DNA of 64,000 bases, from NCBI GenBank assembly GCA_028023455.1, contig JAQFVV010006216.1, positions 3,982,877-4,046,876 on the forward strand, in the 5' to 3' direction. This stretch comes from Epiperipatus broadwayi (Eukaryota > Onychophora > Udeonychophora > Euonychophora > Peripatidae). Below are positions 58,259 through 64,000 of this stretch, one piece after another; the stretch's first letter is position 1; each line of letters begins with the position of its first letter. The position numbers and the translations under genes were made by a program. The notes beneath the pieces are model-generated. The model saw nothing but the letters and a program-made list of their open reading frames with translations. It did no database searches and was not told the origin of the DNA.

Positions 58259-59339
58259 AACTGTTCATACTTTTCTTGATTTTCATCTTATTTATTAGAT
58301 TTCTCTGACTCTGTTTCATATCTAGTTTAAGTATTTACTGACTTTGCTTCATTTCACTCATTAAACTCTTTAATATTGCCATTATAGGTTCATTTTGATG
58401 TGACAGGGCCGTCACTAAATTATCTTCCCTGTCCTAACATATCTAATTCCTTCTCACTATTCATAATTTCTTTTAGTAAGGCAAGAACATGACTTTTCTT
58501 CTCAGTTCAATATCTTAGACCAAACAAAATGAATAACTTGTTTTTCTCTACTATGCCTCACATGTTGACCTCTACAACTTAATTAAATTTTGATTCATAT
58601 ACATTTCAATTTATGTAAGATACTCTTTTAACATAAAATATTATAATAACATTATTTCTCAATAGTGATTGATTTACCTATTCACATTATTATTATCCCA
58701 AACTAACGTATATATATATATATATTCTTTTTTAAAAAATTTCAATTTATATCTTGTATAATATAGCATAAATTTCATGAATATGATCAACAGATTTTGC
58801 ATTATACTATCATCAATAAATGCAAACATTGAGCACCAATGTTTTCCATCTATTTTCCAAAATAACTAGGAGACAATATCTTCAATAAAATAAGTTGGCT
58901 TCAAGCACATATTATTATTTATTCTACAATTGCTTCATAAAAATAACATTTATTAATAATGATCCCACATTCCTTTTGACAATTTACTAACATATAACAC
59001 ATATCTTGTGCTTTCAAAGGCACAAATATAAATTTTTCTTATTATTATTTGGCAAGTTCAAGCATCATCATCTGCTACTTTGCCTTCATGTGCCCCTTTT
59101 GGCATATTTACCAAATATTTTATTTATAAAGTATTTTATAACACTGTTATTTCTCACTTCATGTATTGTTACATCTATTTTTCAGAAAACAATTTGACAA
59201 CCCATTCCAAATTTGAACCCTTAACAAAGAACAACTACAAATGTAAATTTATTATCTATTGAGTCATTAATCAAATTATTCTGACACTAACATACACATT
59301 TTGTTTACATTAATTGTAATTATTCAGCAAATATTTTAA
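58259..59339. other. A+T-rich spacer
   Basis: (TA)n at ~58711-58725. No assigned content. Confidence 0.6.
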
Positions 59340-59575
59340 CCAACAATATGTCCCATAAACTTAGATAACCAAATTAATGATAAGTGAAATTGATTGTTCA
59401 ATAAATGCCCTACATGTTTGAGCAACTATAAAAGTAATGAAAAATATTATAACTGAGTAGGATTATTTGGGTTGCAAGTACCTCATAAATTTGGGCAACC
59501 ATAATATAATAGTTAAATTATAAACCAAGTAGTTTTTTCCAATTATGTCCTACATGATTGAGCAAACCAAAATAT
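59340..59575 (+). repeat. ~65-75-bp tandem-like repeats
   Basis: A motif of the form TGCCCTACATGTTTGAGCAACTA (59407 region) recurs in diverged form at about 59349, 59479 and 59547 (TGTCCTACATGATTGAGCAA), spaced 60-75 bp. It is the leading motif of the dispersed repeat that follows. Confidence 0.6.
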
Positions 59576-59788
59576 AGTGGATAAGTGCTGCACTTAGTCA
59601 ACCAAAATATATAATTAATAAATAAATAAGTTGATCTACAAATGTTTCTATGGTGATTTAGATTTACATCTATAATGAATTCATAGAATTTATAAGGAAG
59701 CAATGAATTCCTAAATATGTGTATTTTCTAGACAAAAAAAAAATACAATTCAATAAGAGATGATTTTCTTTCTAATAAAATATAGAAT
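59540..59788 (+). repeat. Dispersed direct repeat, copy 2
   Basis: Partner of 58010-58258, ~1.5 kb away in the same orientation. Confidence 0.85.
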
Positions 59789-61127
59789 GCGATATATAAT
59801 TGACTATCTTAATAATAAAAGACCAATTGTGTAATAAAATAATTTTGTTTAATGGAATGATTTGTGCAAGAGATCAATCAACAGATACTTAGATTAACAA
59901 TAAAATATAAATTTATTAAAGCAAATGTTAACTCATTTAGATGATTAAGGCAAATAACAATTTTTTATTTAACAACTGCAATCTAAAATCAGTCAATGTA
60001 TATTTATAATTTATCTCTGCCAGATTACAATTACTAAATATGATTTCCAATTAAAATCATTAATGCATACAGTCATAAAAAGGTTAATTACAGAGTCTCT
60101 CTCATATATAAAAAATAAAATGTAATGGAAATATTATTATTCTTATATATTTTTGTATCATATCTTTCAAATCAAATAATGCTTTTATATAATAATAATT
60201 ATTATATAATTTAAATTAAATTATATGGAGTATTGGTTATTTAAATTTGTTTCTAAAAAAAGTGTTAATAATTGATTTAAGTAGGATTTATTTGATTTTT
60301 TTACTATTTAAGTGTATATCAAATGATAAAATATGATTGTATTAATAATTAAAATTATTAATAAACAAGATTTTTGATAGATACCTATCAGTAAGTTACC
60401 ATTATTCTCTTAATTATTATTAACAAATGAAAGTTATCTGGGCAGATAATTTAAATAAAATTTGTCTATTGGCATCTGTTACCAAGTTTAGCATATAATT
60501 TCAGTTTAAGTTCCATTATCTCCCTGTGTTTTTTTGTAACTTCCATGATAGCAAACAGAGACATAGAGTTCCATAAACATTTTAACCAATAAATGATTTC
60601 CAATTATTCCTTTTATTGATATTACAATCCATGGCAAATCTAACTGTTTTATAGCTTCATGATAGTTATCCATTCCCTTACACACAAAGATACTAAATGA
60701 AGAAAGTTCATATTCTTCCCATGTGACTTTCTACTCACAGTGCATTATTTCTTTGCTATAAATTCAGAATCTATTGGTAAAACTATAAGAAAATAAAACA
60801 CAAATTTTAAAGAAAAAAAGTATATATATATATATTCTTCTTGATAATATTATTGCTGTCACTTACTAAACAATAATAATGCAGTCTTTTTTTATTAACT
60901 CGTGAATGTGAGATTTTCCTTTAACTTTAATAAAGCCATTGTTATCACTGAATGTAGCTTAATAAAAATATTTTATTTTTAAAGTTTAATAAATGAATTG
61001 TTCACTGACTCTTGATTTAATCAAATTGTAAATGTATTTATTAAACATAAGATTTTTAATTGTTTTCTTTATATATTTATTTATAAGCTATAGGGACATA
61101 ATAAATAATGACTTGTGTAAATCAGAA
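59789..61127. other. A+T-rich spacer
   Basis: No assigned content on either strand. Confidence 0.6.
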
Positions 61128-61130
61128 TAT

Positions 61131-61184
<54 letters not shown>
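61128..61184. repeat. (TA)n microsatellite
   Basis: About 57 bp of TA with two TG interruptions near the start. The longest of several TA tracts in the window. Confidence 0.95.
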
Positions 61185-61186
<2 letters not shown>

Positions 61187-61811
61187 TAATGGTCAGTATA
61201 AAAACCATTGGTCTATCTGTAGTCCTCTGTCAGAGAGTGTCTCTAGATTAACAATCTATATTTTGATATCTTAAATAAAGGTGGTATGAGTATCATGCCA
61301 TATAACATTGGTAGCAATATGTAATTTCATGTATTCATTTATCAGAGAAATTTTAAAAAAAAAGAAGTTATCTGGAAAATATAGTTTAACCACAATATTA
61401 TATATTTTTTTCAACTATTACTAGTATCTATATTTTATTCCTTAGATTTGGAAGAACTCTGAAACTCCTATTAGTTTTCCACAATAAAGTGAATTGCCAA
61501 TTTCTCTTTATTTATAGTAACAAAAGTATTGAATGGACTTGGTAAAAATCGATTGACAAGACAAACTTCTCATTACAAATAAATAAAAATGAACGTTTAT
61601 TACAAATTAATGATTATTAAATTCAAGATTTTTTTCTCAGTGATGAAAGTTTATTCAACAAAAAAGGTACAAATACAATTAAATAAGAGGTTTACAAAGA
61701 ATTGTAAAAATGAAATTCAGAAGCAACATGGTAAAAGGGGAAGGATACATATGAAAAGGGAAAGGGATGTGAAAAGGGTGTATATTAATCATTAGAGACA
61801 AATGAATGTTA
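61185..61811. other. Spacer
   Basis: Only a lysine/arginine-rich 68-codon frame at 61589-61795, without a recognisable motif. Confidence 0.5.
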
Positions 61812-62870
61812 CAGTTAGGAATTATTTGTAAAGTCTAGAGTTCAAATATGAGTAGTATTTTAGGAATACAATATTGAGAAATCCAAATTTGCGATGGATA
61901 AGTTGAGAATAGGAAAACACTTGGAAATAACAAGATAGGAAATAATAAATTTAAATAGGGCAAATCACTTGCAATTAGAATCATTAGGTCAAACTGTGGT
62001 TTACTTTGCAATAATAATTGGATAAAATTGTTTATAACAATAATGCTAAAACCGTTATGAATAGCATTTTTTTTCCTTCTTGTGAACGAGAAAATCAATG
62101 TTGGCAACAGTCCCATAGCACTCTCATCCTAGCCCTCCCCCTCAAAAGAACCAGGATTTAGGTCCCTGGGGCCCCTCCCAATAACCAGACTCTCATTCAA
62201 TCAGAAAAGTTGATTGTAATGAAAATTTTAATTAAAAGGTACAATTAGGAATTATTTGTAAAGTCTAGAAGTCAAACATGAATAGTGTTTTAGAAGTAAA
62301 TTATTGGGAAATCCAATTTGTGGTGGATAAGTTGAGAAATAGGAAAACATTTGGAGATAACAAAATATGGACTAAATCAATCTACTGTTCAGTTTCTTCA
62401 AATGGCCTTGAATATCTTCACAAGAGAGCAATTCCAAATACTTTGGGAAAATTATGGAAAAACTATGAAGAACAGGGAAAATAAAAATCCAAGCTTCAAA
62501 ATGTCTTTGCTGAAAACCATTCTAATCCATCATGAAAATCACATGAACAGCAAAAGGCCAGCCCTATCAATAACAACATTGGAAGTAATAAAATTAATTA
62601 AGGTGAATCACTTGCAATTAAAATCATGAGGCCAAACTGCAACTTATTTTGCAATAATAAATGGATAAAATCATTCATGACGATAACGTTAAAGAATCAC
62701 CATAAATAACATTATTTTTCTATCTTGTGAATGAGAAAAACCAACATTGGTAACGATCACCACAGCACCCTCATTCCAGCCCCCTCCCTCAAAAGAACTA
62801 GGTTTTAGGTCCCTGGGGGGTCCTCCCAACAACTGGACTCTTTCATGCATTCAACAAAAATAAGTGAAAT
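61812..62870 (+). repeat. Tandem duplication, first unit internally deleted
   Basis: TTAGGAATTATTTGTAAAGTC at 61815 recurs at 62245. The units then run collinear to a G+C-rich end, CCCCTCCC...CAAAAGAAC and TTTAGGTCCCTGGGG (62135-62190 and 62780-62830). The second unit is ~640 bp. The first is ~430 because ~200 bp, equivalent to about 62372-62578, is missing. The missing part overlaps the 92-codon frame at 62351-62629 (REQFQILWENYGKTMKNREN), whose product I do not recognise. Confidence 0.85.
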
Positions 62871-64000
62871 GAAAATTTTTATTAGAAGCTAAAATCTCTG
62901 TAGAAATCTTTTGTAATTTCAGTGGTTGCCATATATTTACATAGCATTTTTATAAAAGTTGAAATTATTCTTACTTGTGATTACATTGTTGATACAGCTT
63001 GTGTATAAAATGAGAGCTAAGAAACTCCCATTTTTAATAGGCATAGTTTTAGGAAAATTTAATTCCCTAAACTAGGAAAAAGGGAAATAAAACAGAGCCA
63101 GAAACAGTGTTAACTGGAGTCCTTGGCTCCATCTAGTGGACTAAAAAAAGATTTTAACATGAAATTAATTGATTGTTGAAGATTAGCTTTATAATTACCT
63201 TTCTACAATTTAACATTTGTGAAATTCATACACTTAAATTAGAATTTGATCTCAATAGGCAATAAAATAAATAACTGTGAACTCTACATATAATATTCTC
63301 CTCTAAATATTCAATTATACTATTCTGGAATAGATAATGCAATAATATTTCTTAATAATGCAATATCATTCCATAATTAGATATGAAATATCTATAACAG
63401 GCAGATGAAACAAGGATTCTATTCTTATAGATTTACGATAACCACTCAGTCCATCATCTTTATTTATTGCCTAAAGGAATAATACATAAATACTGAAGTG
63501 GTAAATCTTTGAACAGATTTTTACATCATTGTCTGTCAATATGACTAGCTATAAGGCAGAATTCAAACCCATCCTTCCACATGTAGGTTATCAGAGAGTC
63601 AACACACAGATACACATAACTCTTCCCAGCCTCCCATTATAATTTTAAATATGTATTTATAGGTATTAAATTTATAAAATTTATTATTGTTTATATTCCA
63701 CAAAAATAAGAGCCATGTATGTGTGTTTATGTATAGCGGATAGTTATATGTTATATAAAATATTATTATTACATTTTTATTTTTTATTAGCATTGGCTAA
63801 TATGAAATGGTTATAAAATCTGATGCAATACTTCAGAAGATTCTGGAAGGCCATTAGAGTGGTTTAAATTTAGTGAACAATAGAGTGATATATTAGTTTA
63901 ATTTAACAAAATCACCCATTTAATTAATTTTTGCCAAGAATAATTTAATTGAAATTATATCTGTTCAAATCCATTTCTAAATTAGAAATAAATTTGAACA
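62871..64000. other. A+T-rich spacer to window end
   Basis: Nothing assignable. Confidence 0.6.

Noticed and set aside
59340-59575. CRISPR-like array of regularly spaced repeats
   Set aside because: Motif copies are diverged, spacing is irregular, the spacers are related A+T-rich DNA, and the window is eukaryotic.
61032-61274. 80-codon frame with alternating Tyr-Ile
   Set aside because: It is the translated (TA)n microsatellite.

Overview
This is A+T-rich, gene-poor eukaryotic DNA, roughly three quarters A+T by eye. I see no host protein-coding gene, no functional tRNA or rRNA gene, no CRISPR array and nothing bacterial. The transposon families present (Merlin/IS1595-like, mariner, ZBED-type hAT, GIY-YIG Penelope-like, several LINEs with apurinic-type endonucleases, a gag-bearing retroelement and many palindromic MITE-like elements) point to an animal, most likely an invertebrate with a large A+T-rich genome. 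The sequence alone does not identify the species.

Layout. 1-2.6 kb: two 408-bp tandem units, a terminal-inverted-repeat (TIR) element carrying a ~450-bp repeat, and a fresh 136-bp tandem duplication. 3.5-12.8 kb: the most distinctive object, a ~9.3-kb structure with ~2-kb TIRs. Each arm has a mirrored TATA box, each end has a hairpin, and the interior encodes the N-terminal zinc-binding part of a Merlin/ISXO2-like transposase. 15-19.6 kb: a tRNA-derived SINE, a Penelope-like fragment, a cluster of nested inverted-repeat elements and a 639-bp palindrome. 20.4-25.9 kb: a second copy of the ~454-bp repeat, then decayed LINE, mariner and hAT genes in a row. 26.7-35.3 kb: a 75-bp-arm hairpin, a minus-strand LINE interrupted and bordered by palindromic elements, an LTR-like repeat, and another decayed LINE.

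36.3-50.1 kb: a nested retroelement locus. Three repeated blocks (here x, y and z) occur as z-x, then y, then x-y-z, with a minus-strand gag remnant between. The right-hand y block contains a 3.2-kb LINE and a 1.1-kb DNA transposon with an 8-bp target-site duplication. The left-hand y block preserves both empty sites, so both insertions can be read directly. 52.7-64 kb: a second LTR-like copy, a second Penelope fragment, two palindromes, a possible Penelope 3' end, and several local tandem or direct duplications.

None of the elements looks intact. The youngest-looking are the LINE at 44.6-47.7 kb (one in-frame stop and a few frameshifts) and the 1.1-kb transposon at 48.8-49.9 kb. Homology calls come from reading motifs in translated sequence and by-eye comparison of repeats. 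No database search was run, and repeat boundaries are good to a few tens of bases unless a duplication fixes them.
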